The notes: generated from the letters alone by a model not told the origin. A DNA stretch of 64,000 bases from Aphelocoma coerulescens (GCF_041296385.1 NC_091014.1:62938578-63002577), one strand, 5' to 3'; shown: positions 1 to 11,962, counted from the first letter of the stretch. Program-made: numbers and translations.

Positions 1-387
1 TTTCCCAGGCAGTCCTGACTCACCCACTTCCTATTTCTGTTTCCATCTGCACTAGAAGACAGAATATATTCACTCTGGATCCACCTTTCCCTGGACTGCC
101 TGTCCACTAGACCAACACAGTTCCCTGAGGCAAAGGCCAATACAGCTGGTCTTGCCTAACTTAAGGTGTGAAGGGCTTGCTGGCACGTTAGTGACCTGCT
201 GCAGGCAGGCACCATCCTGACCCCCCGACAAGCAGCTGCCAGGAGCAGGGCCTTTTCTCAGTCACTGCCACGAGATGGCAGCTGGCACTCTGTGCATGGA
301 ACCGTCCCAGCAGCCACAGCTGGATCTCTTCCCAGTCCCACAACTAGTGCTATTGGCCTGCTTGAAACAGGAAGGAGGCTGGCTTAC

Positions 388-446
388 TTTTTTTCCAGAC
401 TGTCCATGTATTCTTTCTTTTTTCTTCTACTTTCCTGGGCAGAGAT
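388..446 (-). CDS. CREB3L2: CREB3L2 coding exon 7 (residues 304-322, basic region to zipper start)
   Basis: A 59-nt exon encoding ISAQESRRKKKEYMDSLEK plus two bases of the next lysine codon. The acceptor is TTTTTCCTTAG and the donor is GAAAAAAA followed by GTAAGC, phase 2. Together with exon 6 it completes the DNA-contacting basic region NKISAQESRRKKKEY. Asn302, Arg310 and Leu320 satisfy the bZIP spacing N-x7-R-x9-L, so Leu320 is the first zipper leucine. This is the last exon in the window. I searched both strands of positions 1-387 and found no match to the next family segment (VESCSTENLELRKK), so the remaining exons lie outside. The exon is small and A-rich, so gene predictors could easily miss it. 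Confidence 0.95.
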
Positions 447-2139
447 CTAAGGAAAAAGGAGGAAAAACACCAAATATTTGCATAGAAAACAAAAGCATCA
501 GAGATGAATTAATAAACTGGTAAGAAGCCCCAGTGTTATTAGATTCAAGCTTCTGTCTTGTTCTCATTTCTATTCCTGGCAAGCAAAGCACTGACTTGAT
601 CTATTTCCACATTCTGAAGCAAGACTCCTCCTCTCAGTCACATGAAAAAAGATCATCCCCTGCTAACCTTAAAAAGTAAATCAGATTCATCTGGAAAGAA
701 TATCCTAGGACAAATACTAAAAGATGATCCCAGGACAATGTCTGGCATCCGGGAGAGGAAAAGCCCATAAATGTGTTAGAAAGCAACTCTGCAGACAAGG
801 ACATGGGGTCCTGATGAACAAGCAAACATCTGTCAGCAATGCCCCTGTTGGAAAAGCAACCAATCAAATCTGGATCTGCATCAATGAGATTGTAGGTAGC
901 AGGTCCAGAGAAGTGGTTCTTCCCCCTCTGTTCAGTGACTGCAAAAGCACAGCTGAGTACAGCAGTACAGTCCATGGCTCAGAAATAAATCCTCTGGATG
1001 TACAGAAGCAAGCCCAGAGGCAAACTACTGCTATAATAAGCATGGCAGAGCACATGACATTTCAGGAAAGGCAGAAAAAGCTGGGCTTGTTCAGATTGAA
1101 GAAGAGAAGGCCAAGGAGGGAATCCTATGGCTGTCTTCAACTATGTCGTGCAGCAAAGATGATGCCAGAGCTCTCAGAGGTGCACAGCAAAACAACAAGA
1201 GACATCAAACAGAAGTTGCAGCAAAGGAAATTCCAATTACACACTAGGGATTCTATTTATTTGTTTTTACCACAAGCATGGCCTAATATGGGAACATGGT
1301 GCCCAGAGACACAGTGGACTCATCACCCCTTGGGGCAGTAAAATGTGACTGGACAAGACCCTGAGCAACCTACTCTAAGCTGATCCTGGTTTCCAAGCCA
1401 GGGCTTTGACCAAAGGACCTCGGGATTTCTCCTCAGTATAAATGACTCTGATTCTATGTAAGTGGTACATGAAATGCACAACATCACTTCAAGAATTTTT
1501 GAAAAAACACATTAGAAGACCAAATTCCAATTTAGTATGGACAAATTTACACCTCTATCTGCAAAACCAGCAGCAGAATAGAGTAACCACAAAAGATGTG
1601 CTAAAATCCTCTAGAAAAGTAAGCTGGCCAGGTCTGAAAAAAATTGCATTCTTCCCTATCACTAGAATCTTCCCCATGTTGGAGAAAAAAAAAAAAGGCT
1701 TATAGGGCCATTTGGCAGCTTTGGTATCAACTTTAAAAGTCATTGAATTCAGTGATCAAAAGACTAGTGCACTGAAATACACAGTCATATTTTAAAACAG
1801 GAAACAGAAAAGAACACCTTCCTCACCATGCAAAGAATACAGAGGTCTTTGCCTACCATAAGGGGAGAATTGTACTGATTTTTAAATGGAGCCAAGCCAC
1901 AGCAACTTGATACTCTGCCTGCTAAATACTCTATTGTTAATGGGCTCAGGTAAATACCTACACTGAGGCACGCTCACAGTGACAGACAATTTGATGGATG
2001 TGTTTAGGAACAAAGAAAAGCACTTTACTAAAAGACAACTTACAGCATTCAACAGTACCACAGACCATGACTACAGAATTCTGCAGCATTTTTTAAAACA
2101 AAGGACAAGTAGGAACTACCCAGCAAAACTAACATTTAC
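447..2139 (-). other. CREB3L2: CREB3L2 intron 6, with an embedded CR1 fragment
   Basis: GT-AG intron between exons 6 and 7. Apart from the CR1 copy at about 1050-1440 I see no coding or RNA signal. The open frame on the plus strand at 724-1341 is partly made of the CR1 and has no family match. Confidence 0.9.
1050..1440 (+). repeat. CR1 LINE 3' fragment, antisense to CREB3L2
   Basis: Reads as a worn CR1 3' region on the plus strand. It contains the CTGGGCTTGTTCAG, GAAGAGAAGG and GGCTGTCTTCAACTA strings, then AGGAAATTCCAATT, the GGGAACATGGTGCCCAGAGA block (in the family, an AACAGG..TGCCCAGAGA string), a region like GGACAAGACCCTGAGCAACC, and an end near ACCAAAGGACCTCGGGA. These appear in the expected CR1 order. 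It is old and has no intact reverse transcriptase. Boundaries are approximate to about 20 bp. Confidence 0.85.
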
Positions 2140-2286
2140 CTTGTTTTTTATTTTCCTGCGGATTTTCTTTAGAACTTTCTCCTCTGCTTTTGTCAGGGGC
2201 AGTTTGGTAGGGATTGGGTAGCCCTCTGCTATCAGAGTCCTCTTCTCTTCTTCTGTCAGGATGAGAGGGCCAGTCCCCTGTAATTT
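2140..2286 (-). CDS. CREB3L2: CREB3L2 coding exon 6 (residues 255-303, start of bZIP basic region)
   Basis: 147 nt, exactly 49 codons, phase 0 at both ends. It starts [20 protein letters not shown] and ends [11 protein letters not shown]; between them lies [17 protein letters not shown]. All of it matches the CREB3 family's conserved region just before and into the DNA-binding basic region. The acceptor is TATGACCCTTGAAG, after a T-rich tract. The donor is AACAAG followed by GTAAAT. The [20 protein letters not shown] block is a family hallmark placed immediately N-terminal to the bZIP. Asn302, the second-to-last residue, is the invariant asparagine of the bZIP N-x7-R/K signature; its partner Arg310 is in exon 7. 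Few differences from mammals are visible. Confidence 0.98.
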
Positions 2287-2939
2287 CTTCAAGGGTCATA
2301 GAAATGAAAAAATATAAAACAGTAAGTGCACACAGTCCTAGAAGAAAAGGTTGTCAGGGAAGAGAGGCAGGTCTCCCCCTTCAGAGAGGACTAGGCCTAC
2401 TAGAACAGCCCCCTGCAATTGTGAATGTGTGGAAGACATTTTAGGTAACTTCCATTCAGAGTTTGAACCTTTGGGACAGGATTCCCCCAAAACAGTGGTT
2501 CTTGGCCCAGCTCTGTACACACTGAGGCCAACAGTAAAACTGTCTTTGGCTCAAACAGGGAAAGAGATACATGAAACACCACTGAAAATCCCTCCCTAAA
2601 GATCACCACTTGCTAATGACATGGCAAGAGGACAGATGCAGATCTACCAGAGACAGGTCAACCCAGCAGGGCTGGGCCCTAAGGCAAAACACAGTCCCTG
2701 ATGGGATAAAGCTAATAACACCAGTGAACCCTGTCTCAACTTAGAGGAGAGGCCCATGCTGTTCTCTGTGGGAACAAAACAGACCAGTGAGCAAGAATTA
2801 CTGGATCTGCAGTTTTGACCAGACAGGAATTCATCTAAACAACAACAGAAAGTTAGCAAATCTCTGCCAAAACCAGTAACTAAAAAAGTTTAAAAAAAAG
2901 ACACACAGATAAATGATGGAGAAAGCCAGCTCAACTTAC
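2287..2939 (-). other. CREB3L2: CREB3L2 intron 5
   Basis: A 653-bp intron between two conserved exons, with strong donor GTAAGT and a T-rich acceptor. I see no further gene or repeat. Open frames on both strands here have no recognisable homology. Confidence 0.9.
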
Positions 2940-3121
2940 ATGTGGTGCAGTCAGGAGAGGGGAATTGGAGAGCACTGAAGCTGTGCGTGATGCAACCTTA
3001 GCCGTGGCCTGGAGCTGGATTGGGCTGGAAGGAGGGAGTGATCGAGCTGGGCTCTGCCCTCCTTCGGAGTCACTGCCATGGCTGCTGGGAGGGGTGGGAG
3101 GCAAATGCAGGGGATCCACTG
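2940..3121 (-). CDS. CREB3L2: CREB3L2 coding exon 5 (residues 194-254, Ser/Pro-rich linker)
   Basis: The acceptor CTCTTGCCATTTAG is followed by CA GTG GAT, giving Ala-Val-Asp-Pro. The exon reads [20 protein letters not shown], nearly identical to the family's [21 protein letters not shown] more variable Ser/Pro/Ala-rich stretch follows, then the conserved end [10 protein letters not shown]. The donor is CAT followed by GTAAGT, a strong phase-0 site. LPPTPPSS with Thr203 and Ser207 has the form of a CDC4/Fbw7 phosphodegron (proline after the phosphothreonine, serine at +4). Published work reports Fbw7-dependent turnover of OASIS and BBF2H7, so this conserved patch is the obvious candidate, though assigning it here is inference. 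The variable middle differs from mammals in sequence but is of similar length. Confidence 0.97.
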
Positions 3122-4860
3122 CTAAATGGCAAGAGAGACAGAAGGTAACACAAGGGTTTAAGGCATCAATTTAAATTGCCACTACAGCCACCACCACCAC
3201 AGTTTCCAAGACTAGGAATGTCTGCTTAAAAAATGCATCACGCAAAAGTGGCGACTTGGAAAAGGTTCGGAGCATGTCGGTCTCCAAACAAGGAATGAAA
3301 TGCAGCAGCTATCTTTAGGTTTGACAGACAAAACAGGGCTCTGTGCATATGCTCCAGTCACTTCTACCTACACTTCAGCTCCTTCTTCAAATGTTTTGAG
3401 GTTTATGTATAATGTGAAGTACAAGTTCCCTGTTCCTGGGAAGCCACATGAACAGAGGGGCTCTGAGCCAGCATACTTTTCTCTCCAAAAACAATAGTAT
3501 TTTCTAACTTTACTGTGGATTAAACAATTTGCCAGTATTTTCAAGGGAAGGGATCACATCCAAGGTGTTACATGATCAGGAAGGAGAGAAAGGCCTCCTA
3601 AGGACATAGTTTGGCACAACTGAGAAGTGACTGACAACCTAGTGACAGCAAAGGTTTCAATGCACTGATGGAGCAGGAGCAGCACAGGCAGCCACCACAT
3701 GAACCTCTCTCACACTGTCTATCCAGGGCCATAAGATAAATTCAATTGCAGCCAAAAAAACCTGCTCTAGAATTGGCAGGCAAAGTGCTGCTTATGACCA
3801 AATGGGTCTGGACCAAGAGAAACGGGGCATGTCTCACCTACTCTTACTGCATGGACAATTTAGCAGATGCTCAAAACAGCCATAACTCAGTAATTTTTTT
3901 CTCTGAGCTAAGTTTACAGCAATTAAATTTTGAAGTAGGAAGATATAGGGCTAATCTGCCACATTCCTCTTCTGTTATGCTTTGCAAATTTGAGTTGAAA
4001 AGATCAAATGGGTAGTAAGGGAGGATGGGATAAAAATAGTAATAAAAAAAGCTATGAAACTCTTTTTGTTTCACATCTTAGCTCTTGCAGAAGAAGAAAC
4101 ATATTTGAAAAACATAAAGGCCCTTAATCCCACAAAGTGAGCAAACAAATCTACACCCTGGCTTGAGATACAGCCTCCCTTTATCCACCTGCTACATCAT
4201 TTGCTTCTTCTCCTAGAGCTGCACTACCTACCTACAGAAATGAATTCACTAACAGAATATCAAGTGTTTCTAACGGAAATGCAGTTATCTGCTCAGATTT
4301 CATGCCAAATATTTGGCTCTTCCAAAGTTTTCTTGGCTTTAATTGTGTTTAGCTTTCAGAGGATGGATTGTTGCTCCTCCTACCACATTACAGTGTAGTA
4401 CAAAGAGATGATGGTTGTTCTTAAAACTAATATGCTACAAACAGATTCACCTAACTTTTATTTTCATATAAGCTCACATACCGCTTTTTCATCAGAGGTT
4501 AACAGTAAAGTTTCCTATGTCTTATTTAAGTCTCCTCAAATTGACTTCTTTTCTACCCTACATAATCCTGTACTTGAAGGATTCAAGCTCCCTTCAGTAC
4601 AATTATTAATATCCTACAGAGAAAAAGGGATCATTTTCTTCAAATTGAAAAAGGGGGGGGGGGGGAAACAAAGAAGCCCACATAAAAGCTCGGAGAGACT
4701 CTGGCTCTTCAATAGCCTGAGTTGAATCCCTAGAAAACAACAGCTTCAGCACCAATACTAACACAGTGAACAAGAAATCCAAATATTTAATCAAGGTGAA
4801 GTACATTTATTGTGCTTTCTGGTCATGTCTGCCTACATTTTTGTTCGGTATTTAACACAC
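3122..4860 (-). other. CREB3L2: CREB3L2 intron 4
   Basis: 1,739 bp without a recognised gene. The only distinctive feature is a G homopolymer of about 13 at roughly 4652-4664, immediately 3' of an A-rich stretch. On the transcribed strand this is a C run. Confidence 0.88.
4652..4664. repeat. Poly-G / poly-C homopolymer
   Basis: An uninterrupted run of about 13 G on the plus strand, flanked by AAA on both sides. Such runs are often length-variable and prone to sequencing error. Confidence 0.9.
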
Positions 4861-4948
4861 CTTCCTTAGAAGAGAGGTTCAGGAACTGATCCACTTCATG
4901 GGGCTCCAATTTAATCTCTGGAAGAACTTTCTGGGTCAGTGGTTTCAT
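4861..4948 (-). CDS. CREB3L2: CREB3L2 coding exon 4 (residues 165-194)
   Basis: A short 88-nt exon recognised from EIKLEPHEVDQFLNLSSKE, matching IKLEPHEVDQFLNFSPKE of mammalian CREB3L2. The acceptor is AATTTCTCTTTTCTAG. The first codon is an ATG by chance and is not a start site, because exon 3 reads into it in phase 0. The exon ends GAA G followed by the donor GTGTGT, phase 1. Exon 5 supplies CA to make Ala194. IKLEP at residues 176-180, preceded by Pro174, is a second SUMO synergy-control type motif in the same protein. The HEVDQFLNLS string is shared by CREB3L1 and CREB3L2 and is one of the better-conserved parts of the linker between the activation region and the bZIP. The exon is flanked by introns of 1,575 and 1,739 bp. 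Confidence 0.93.
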
Positions 4949-6523
4949 CTAGAAAAGAGAAATTAACAGCATGAAAACCTAGAGTACACATCTTAAAAAT
5001 CTTAATAGAAGGACACAAGGATTACTTCTCCATAAATGGAGAGGTTTCCTCTCCTCCTGCTCTGCCACAGGCAAAGCTTTAACTGCTTCACAGTTTGCTA
5101 AACCAGGCTACAGAGAATACTGCCCTGACTACTCCCACTATGGCTTTTCTTACTACTATATTTAGCTAAAATAAAAGATTACACCTCAGAGATGACATTT
5201 CAGACTGAAAGCTAACATGTAACCCACTCAAATTACTTCTCTTAGCAACAGAGCTGCTGCTAGGATTTGCCAGACTGCATGGTCTGTTTGAGCAAGGACA
5301 GAAACACCCCTGGGAGCTGGGGAGAGCCTGTTAAAGGCCATTGTCATCTGGCAGCAAGAGCAAGGTGCCAGTCACTGAGCCTCAGATTTTGGGACCTGAG
5401 TTCCTTTCACACTGTTGAGGAGCAGGAAAAGCAGCAGTCACTGCTGACTAAAGTTTGGAAGACACCTGGCTTGCCCCATTGGCAGGGCTGCCAAGCTGTT
5501 GCCCAGAGCCTGTCTGTGTGCTACAGTCCCAGGCCTGAGGAAGCCAGTCTGGCACACCAGCAGGTTAATTGCAGCCAAAATCTCTCTCAGTAACCTGTGT
5601 AGCTAATCCATGCAATAGCAATGAGCCACCTGCAAGTCCCAATACCCTGCAAATCACGGCATCCAAGCTACAGCAGGACTACGTTCTGGGAACAGCACAT
5701 TCAAACTAACAGAGAATTATGGGAAACTTGTGCTTAGCTTTTTTCAGTTTCTCATAAAATCATTTCTGTTGCACATGTTTCTGATCCACATCCAAGTGGA
5801 AATATTTCTTTTCAGCATATATCAACTCCCTCCAGCCTGGGCTGACATTGCATCCTGGGGGCTGACAACAGCCATGCTTCTTCCTCCACTGGCTGGGAAC
5901 CTGGTGAGCCACCAGCTGCTGCAGTTCATTCTCCTGAGCCAAACTAAGCTCTTTAGAATGCCCACTTGCTGCTCCAGCTGTGGTCAGAAAGGCATCACAA
6001 AGCTTATGAGGCTGGTTGGTCTGGAAGAAGCAGCAGCTTGAAATGTCAAAGCTTCACAGATCTGCAAAAGTAACTTTGCAGGCACCCAGGGAAACTCTCC
6101 AGTCAATCCAAACAAGGAGTCTTATTCTGCTTAGGGGAAGGCACAGCAGCACTAAAGCAAGTTCTTATGAAAGACACCTAGCTTGTCACAGGCTTGATAA
6201 AGCAAATGGATTAGTCAGTTCAGGTGCAACTGGTTCATTAGAAACCATTCAAATATTTCTAAAAACCCAAGAGCCCCAGGCTCTGGGGCTAGCATAGAAG
6301 TTGTATATCCAGCCATTAAGAGCTGAAGATGCAGAAAAGTGTTTTGAAACACAGGCTCTTACAGCAATAGTGTGACACCAGCAAACATCAAAAACCATTA
6401 AAGCAGACTGCAGTGTGCACCCTGAACTGCCAAGCTTTGGCACCAAGAAGGCTACACTGGTATGCAGCCTTAGGAGAACTTGCAGCTAACTGTGCAGAGA
6501 GGAGAACAGAAAGTCTGCAGTAC
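4949..6523 (-). other. CREB3L2: CREB3L2 intron 3
   Basis: 1,575 bp between exons 3 and 4 with no recognisable repeat or gene. Moderately long open frames (for example 5267-5593 plus) have no family match and no splice support. Confidence 0.85.
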
Positions 6524-6690
6524 CAGGGCATCTGTCTGTAGTACAGGCTGTTCCCCCTCCAGCGACGTGGCCGTGATGGTGAGACTGACTGAGGGAGCAA
6601 GGCCTGATGTCTCACACAGCCCTGGCTCAGTCTTTATTGAAGCTGGAGTAAACTCTGTAGCCAGACACCATTCCTCATTTTCCAGGTCAC
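6524..6690 (-). CDS. CREB3L2: CREB3L2 coding exon 3 (residues 109-164)
   Basis: The acceptor TTTCCTTCCCTGGCAG precedes GT GAC CTG, which completes Gly109 from exon 2. The 167 nt encode a diverged but alignable segment: ENEEWCLATEF, ASIKTEP, and GLAPSVSLTITATS, against EKWYLSTDF, TTIKTEP and GLVPSVTLTITAIS in mammals. The donor I chose is CTG followed by GTACTG at 6523, phase 0. With it, the stretch from EGEQPVLQ to exon 4's IKLEP has exactly the family's length of 28 residues. A nearby alternative donor (CCT followed by GTACTA) would also keep frame but shortens the protein by seven residues. IKTEP at residues 127-131 is a SUMO-acceptor consensus. The exon is less conserved than exons 2, 5 and 6, and the weak donor leaves its 3' end the least certain boundary in the gene. 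Confidence 0.9.
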
Positions 6691-7037
6691 CTGCCAGGGA
6701 AGGAAATTGGACACCGCATGTTTAGATCAGAGACAGAAAGGCTACAAATGAAAATAATGTCATTCCTCCTCCAGAGAAGGGAAACAAACACAGAAGACAT
6801 TTTAGTCTATCAACAGAACTCTGCCCTTACTATTCAGCTCTCAGTCAATGCAGACAACCATGCCATTTCAGGGCTGTAACCTAATCCTAGCCCCAGGATA
6901 CACAGAGGAGCAGCGAGGAAAGACACAGAGCGCTAATCACTGTACATTGCTGAAAGCTGCTAATGCGTAGCAGAACAAGACTAAACAAACCACTGGGTAA
7001 AGCAGCCAGGGAGGCATGTCCTAAACAAGCTAATGCC

Positions 7038-7048
7038 TGCTGACTCAG
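7038..7048 (+). promoter_or_regulatory. MARE/NF-E2-like site
   Basis: TGCTGACTCAG matches 11 of 13 positions of the Maf recognition element consensus TGCTGACTCAGCA. Its function here, in intron 2, is untested. Confidence 0.35.
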
Positions 7049-10000
7049 TTTTATTCCTCCTTCTAGAGATAGCCTTTAGCCAGACTTCTGCTGCTTCTAC
7101 TGCTTGCAGTCAGCAAATAGCTCAAATGGTGAGATTATACTTTTAAGAACAAAGTATTTATCACACCCTTAACTTCATTTTTTTCCTCAAGGATTCATTT
7201 AGTAAGTGCAACAGAGAATATTCTTTGATGATTTCACAGGAGCACCAGTGCCATGGTGATCATGCTAATTTCCTCCACAGAGCCTCTGGGAAGTCACAGC
7301 ACAGGATGCATATTTTAACTAACAGCAATGAAACGTGCATCACGTGTTGGCAGAATTATCCCCTAACTCCACTTACTGAAAGCTCACTAGTCAGGAGAAA
7401 GCTATGCAACCGTTTTCTAGATAAAGCTGAAAGGTTTGCCCAGCACTATCAAGAACTGGAAGAAGGTTGGCATGGTAAGTTTAGCTCCCCATTTCCATTC
7501 CATTTCCATTCACTGTTTGACTTGCTGAAAAAGGACTTATTTTCCCAGGTTTGAAGTACAATAGAGGACCAAGAACTTGGAAAGACTCAAACTTTGAAAG
7601 AATTCCACAAGGCTATTAACAACCTCTTTTAAAAATACAAAATAATCGAATGCATTTTTGGCAGTTGCAATTCTGCCTTAGAAAACTTCCTATTCCAACT
7701 GCTAGACTCTGCTCACGTAGATTCCCTCCTCTTGCAGGAGAATATCCTACACCAGGTGCACTGCATCCCAACAGCACGTGGCATGGTCCTCTGCCGCCAC
7801 TGAGCAGTAGCTGTGAGAGGCATATCCATTAAACTGAGCAGCTGGAATCTGAAGGCAAATATACATAAAAGCAAAAAGAGTGCTGATCTTTCTTTCAAAG
7901 CTTTCTTATGCCTTCATACAGAGTCTTTACTGCATATACAAAATTCAAACAGAGCAAAGACAGATGCTGTAGGGCCAGTGAACAGCAACAGAGATTTGAA
8001 TTAACTGTGTGCTGCACCAACATCCTGGGAGGCAGCCATGGGGCTGTGGCTGTGCCACCAGCATTCTGCAAGGCTGCACAAGACTCTTCATTCACAGCTG
8101 AGTGTATCAAGCTGCTGAGATGTCAAGAGAGTTTAGCTGCAAACAGGTAACAAAAATAAGAGTGGGCTTACAGCCTCTGTGCTGCTGTGTGTCCTTGCTG
8201 TTAGGACCACACACACAGGCACTGGGCAGAAGCTGGGTGCCTGGAAAAAGGGAGAAGAATGTACATCTCCAGTGCTACTAATTACTTTGTGGTGCGACCT
8301 AACCTCCACCACTGGCAAGGAAGGAGGTAATTTGGGTGAAGACACACCAAGGAATTAAAAGTGAAAAATACGTATCCTGTAATCAGAAACTCAAGAGCAG
8401 CAAGCCCAGCTCTGCCAGATTTAACTGCAGAGCAAGGGCTAAACACCATATTTAAGCTTCTGGAGAGCTTACTCCCAAAGCTTCCTGGGAAATGCAAAAA
8501 TAGAAATACTTAGGAAAAAAAAAAAAGAGGTAGGCTTGTCTACCTCCTCAGGAGAGAGGACACTGTTCTCCTTCAACCCTCCCTGAGCCTCTCTACTCAC
8601 AAACACAAAAGCACAGCTCCCTCCCAGCTTGCTGTGTGTGCATCATTCAGGTAAAACCTTTAAAGTGCTATCTGCCTGGAAATCCAGAATCCCTTGGCAA
8701 ATGCAACTTGCAAATGCGTGTTTGGATAACTTGTGTCAAAACTGGCCCCATAATCATGTTGTGCAGAGCCTCCATTTGCTGCCTCTTGCACCTCTGGACC
8801 AAACTACCCCTGGAGCAGCACTGTTGTGAAGGCTATGGATAAATGAGAGCTATTAGAGAAGCCAGTTATCAGCCCTAAATTTTCTCAAATTTGTATCATC
8901 ATGCAAGTAGAAGAGAAATCCAGCCATGGGTGACCAGCAAAACAGGGCATGTCCTCTAAGGCTGCACTTTATGATGTTTATCACCTCTAATCCCCAGACT
9001 CATCACGAATACTCAGCTACTCTAAGACAGCAAGATATGCTGGCCTTCGGCTGGTCATTTCACTGCTCTGGAACCCATCATTTTACTCCTCTGGAGGCCG
9101 ACTTTGCTGATTAACCTGACATCCCTGCCATCACCACTTAGATCTGCATAAACTGCTCAGGGTTATTCTAGGCTTTAAGCCAGTCTAACCAGTTTGTAGG
9201 GTTACAGATGGTTTCCAGCGACAGCAACACACTGAGTTTAACACAGATAATTCTGAAAAACTGCATCTGACACTTTTTTGACACTGCCTCTTACAATCCA
9301 TGGTGACAGCTGTCATTCCAGATGAACAATCCTGTGAAAGGAAGGGATGGAGGACTGGTCAAATCTCACCTTGATACTCTCCTCCCTCTACTTTTTCCAA
9401 GTCACTAGTACACATTCACTACCAGGATCAGGGAGTGTTGCACTGCAAGTTACTTTCTTTTGACACATTCTAACTTCTGAAGTCACCAACAATCTCTCCT
9501 CTGCTCCAAGGGAGCTGCTGCAAGGCTATTTCCCACTCTCCTTTCTCCTCTTCCTGAGCACATCAAGTTGACATTATCTGAAAATCATTCTTAGTTTATT
9601 CTTTTAATAGTTCCTTAGCATCTTAATCTACTCTGCCAAGCACTGTACTAGCAGAGCAGAGTGGCAGCCCTTCTCCCAAAGCCCTTGAGAACGTAGCACA
9701 AAACCAGAAAAACTTACACAAAGAGGAAAAATGGAGCAGGCTAATAGATTAGCGGTCATACAGAGAGGTATGGCACACCCTCCAAGACGAGTATTTCTGA
9801 TAGAGGGTTAGAGAATCATGAGAGAGGTTTCATGGAATAATGAGAACAAGCAAGAAGGTGCATGTGAAATAATTGAAATGAAAAGGACAACAGAGGCTGG
9901 CTCAAGAGACCCCCTGGAGGAAAAGGGAGATGTCTTCTCCAAACCAAGCAAGACATACTGTAGTTAGAAAAAATGACTGGTGTCAAGAAGTTAGAGGTGT

Positions 10001-11935
10001 TTCTATTTATATTTGACATGATCCAGGAGTTACACATGAACATTTGAGCCAGAGTCCAAACAAAGAGGCTGAGAAAATAGTCTTCGTGATGGTACAAATT
10101 CTAGACAAATATGAAAAGGGCAACACTGCATCCTCTAAGGTAAAACAAGATACACTGCAAGTCACTCAGACAGAGAGAGAAGAAAGCCTAAATAAGAGAT
10201 TTAGTTATCCAAATGGCTAAGAAAATACACATCCTAAGTATAGTCACTTTGGCTGTTAAAGATCTCTTCTCAGGCTTCAGAACAGTTCACTGTTGAACAA
10301 GTGATCCTGGCTGTCAGCTCCCTCCCCAGCTGAAATTTCCCACAAACCCCAGAACTCTATCATGCAGTGACTGTTTAGATCAGAAGCATTCGCCTTTACC
10401 TACACTTTCATAAGTCCATGAATGCTAGGCCTTTTGGCACCTGGAACATGTAATTTAGGGAGTCTACACAGTACTTAGCAAAATCCCAGCTGACACTTCT
10501 ACGTGCAATGCACTGGTGCTGGTAAATTGCACATGTGAACTGAACATTCATGTTGCAAAGCACCCAGGTATTAAGAAATACTACGAATGCTTAACTCATT
10601 GTCCTTTTGCACATCATACACACCTAAAAATAGGAATGTTTTAATAATGTGACCAAACAATTTCTCTACAGAACCCATGCTTTATCCAACAAGCAGAATG
10701 CATGATGCTTCACGAATTGAGGAGATATTCTATGCTTTGTTGTTTGCCCTGTTGCATGGACAGCCTCACCTCTCCTTTACCAAATACAATTCAAATTTTG
10801 CTCCCACAGGGTGTCATGGGTTTAATTCCCTCCTAGCGAAACGCTCCACAACCTGAATTCATTTCCACAGTGGAGCTGAAAATTCAAGTGAGATGGAGAG
10901 ATTAAGGCCAAAAAGTAGCCAGCAATTTAAAATGGCCAACTGGAGACAACTGGAATTGGATTTTTCAGATGATTTAGCCCTGTTATTACACTTGCTCAAA
11001 ATACAGTGTGCATCGAGCTTTCAGGTTGGGCTGTGAGCATCTACCACTGCTGCAAGTTAAAGATCAGTGTTTTAACTCAGGCATCCAAAAAACCCATTCA
11101 TCACAGCCACCCAGGGTTTGTGACACATGTACCTAAGATCTCCTGTGTCCAAGACTAAAATTACATCTCTTCAGAAAGCTTTTGTGTGCTTATTCTGTCA
11201 TCAAGCTTGTGCCTCTTCTCCTGCAGACTTGTTCAGTGTGCATCTTCCACTGCATACCTCATACACAAGGTCAAAAATGCTTACTTCAACAGTAGTTTTT
11301 CTAATATCAGAGTTCCCAGAAAGTTTTGCTTTCCTTTCTTTATTTCTATCCAACTAATTCTTCAATCTTGTCCAACACACCACCTCCTTTCCTGTGAAAA
11401 TGTAAATCTTCTCCAACATTGACTAATTTCACCCTTTCTGCCAGATGTACAGAGAAACAGAACTTACCAAATAACTAAAATGGTGTCCCTTACTTCCCAC
11501 ATTCTTTTCAGAACTCTTCATTAAACAGAGACATTTATTGCTGGATAATTAAGTTGCATGTGCATTTACTGTGCATTTTTAAATAAATGAGAGATGCACT
11601 CTGCATCTCGCCCTCACTCCTCTCAAGTACAGAGAATGCAAGTACCCAGAAAAACAACATGGGTTTCACATTTTTTTCCCCTGCAGTAAAAAGTGAGATA
11701 GCACCACTATGTAAACAACCCACATGAAGGTGTATCACTGAACCTAATCTTTAAGGGGAACAAAAGCCCATACCACCATTGCAGATCTCCATCAGAGAAA
11801 ACAGATGCATGCACTGAATGTCATTTCAAACCAGTGTGCAAATAAGATGTTTAGAATCATCAAGGCATATCCTTATCTGTATCACCAGAATGAAGAGGCA
11901 GCTTTTGTCTCCTCATTAAAGTTCACTGTTCAAGC

Positions 11936-11962
11936 AGATAAAATAACAGATAAAACAGATAA
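11936..11962 (+). promoter_or_regulatory. Triple AGATAA (GATA-type) cluster
   Basis: Three AGATAA motifs begin at 11936, 11948 and 11957, within near-tandem CAGATAAAA units. This may be a GATA-factor cluster or simply a short A-rich tandem repeat. Confidence 0.3.

Noticed and set aside
724..1341. 205-codon plus-strand frame
   Set aside because: Its right half is the CR1 fragment and the rest has no match.
4946..4948. ATG at the start of exon 4 as an internal translation start
   Set aside because: It directly follows a splice acceptor and is read through in phase from exon 3. The family alignment continues upstream.
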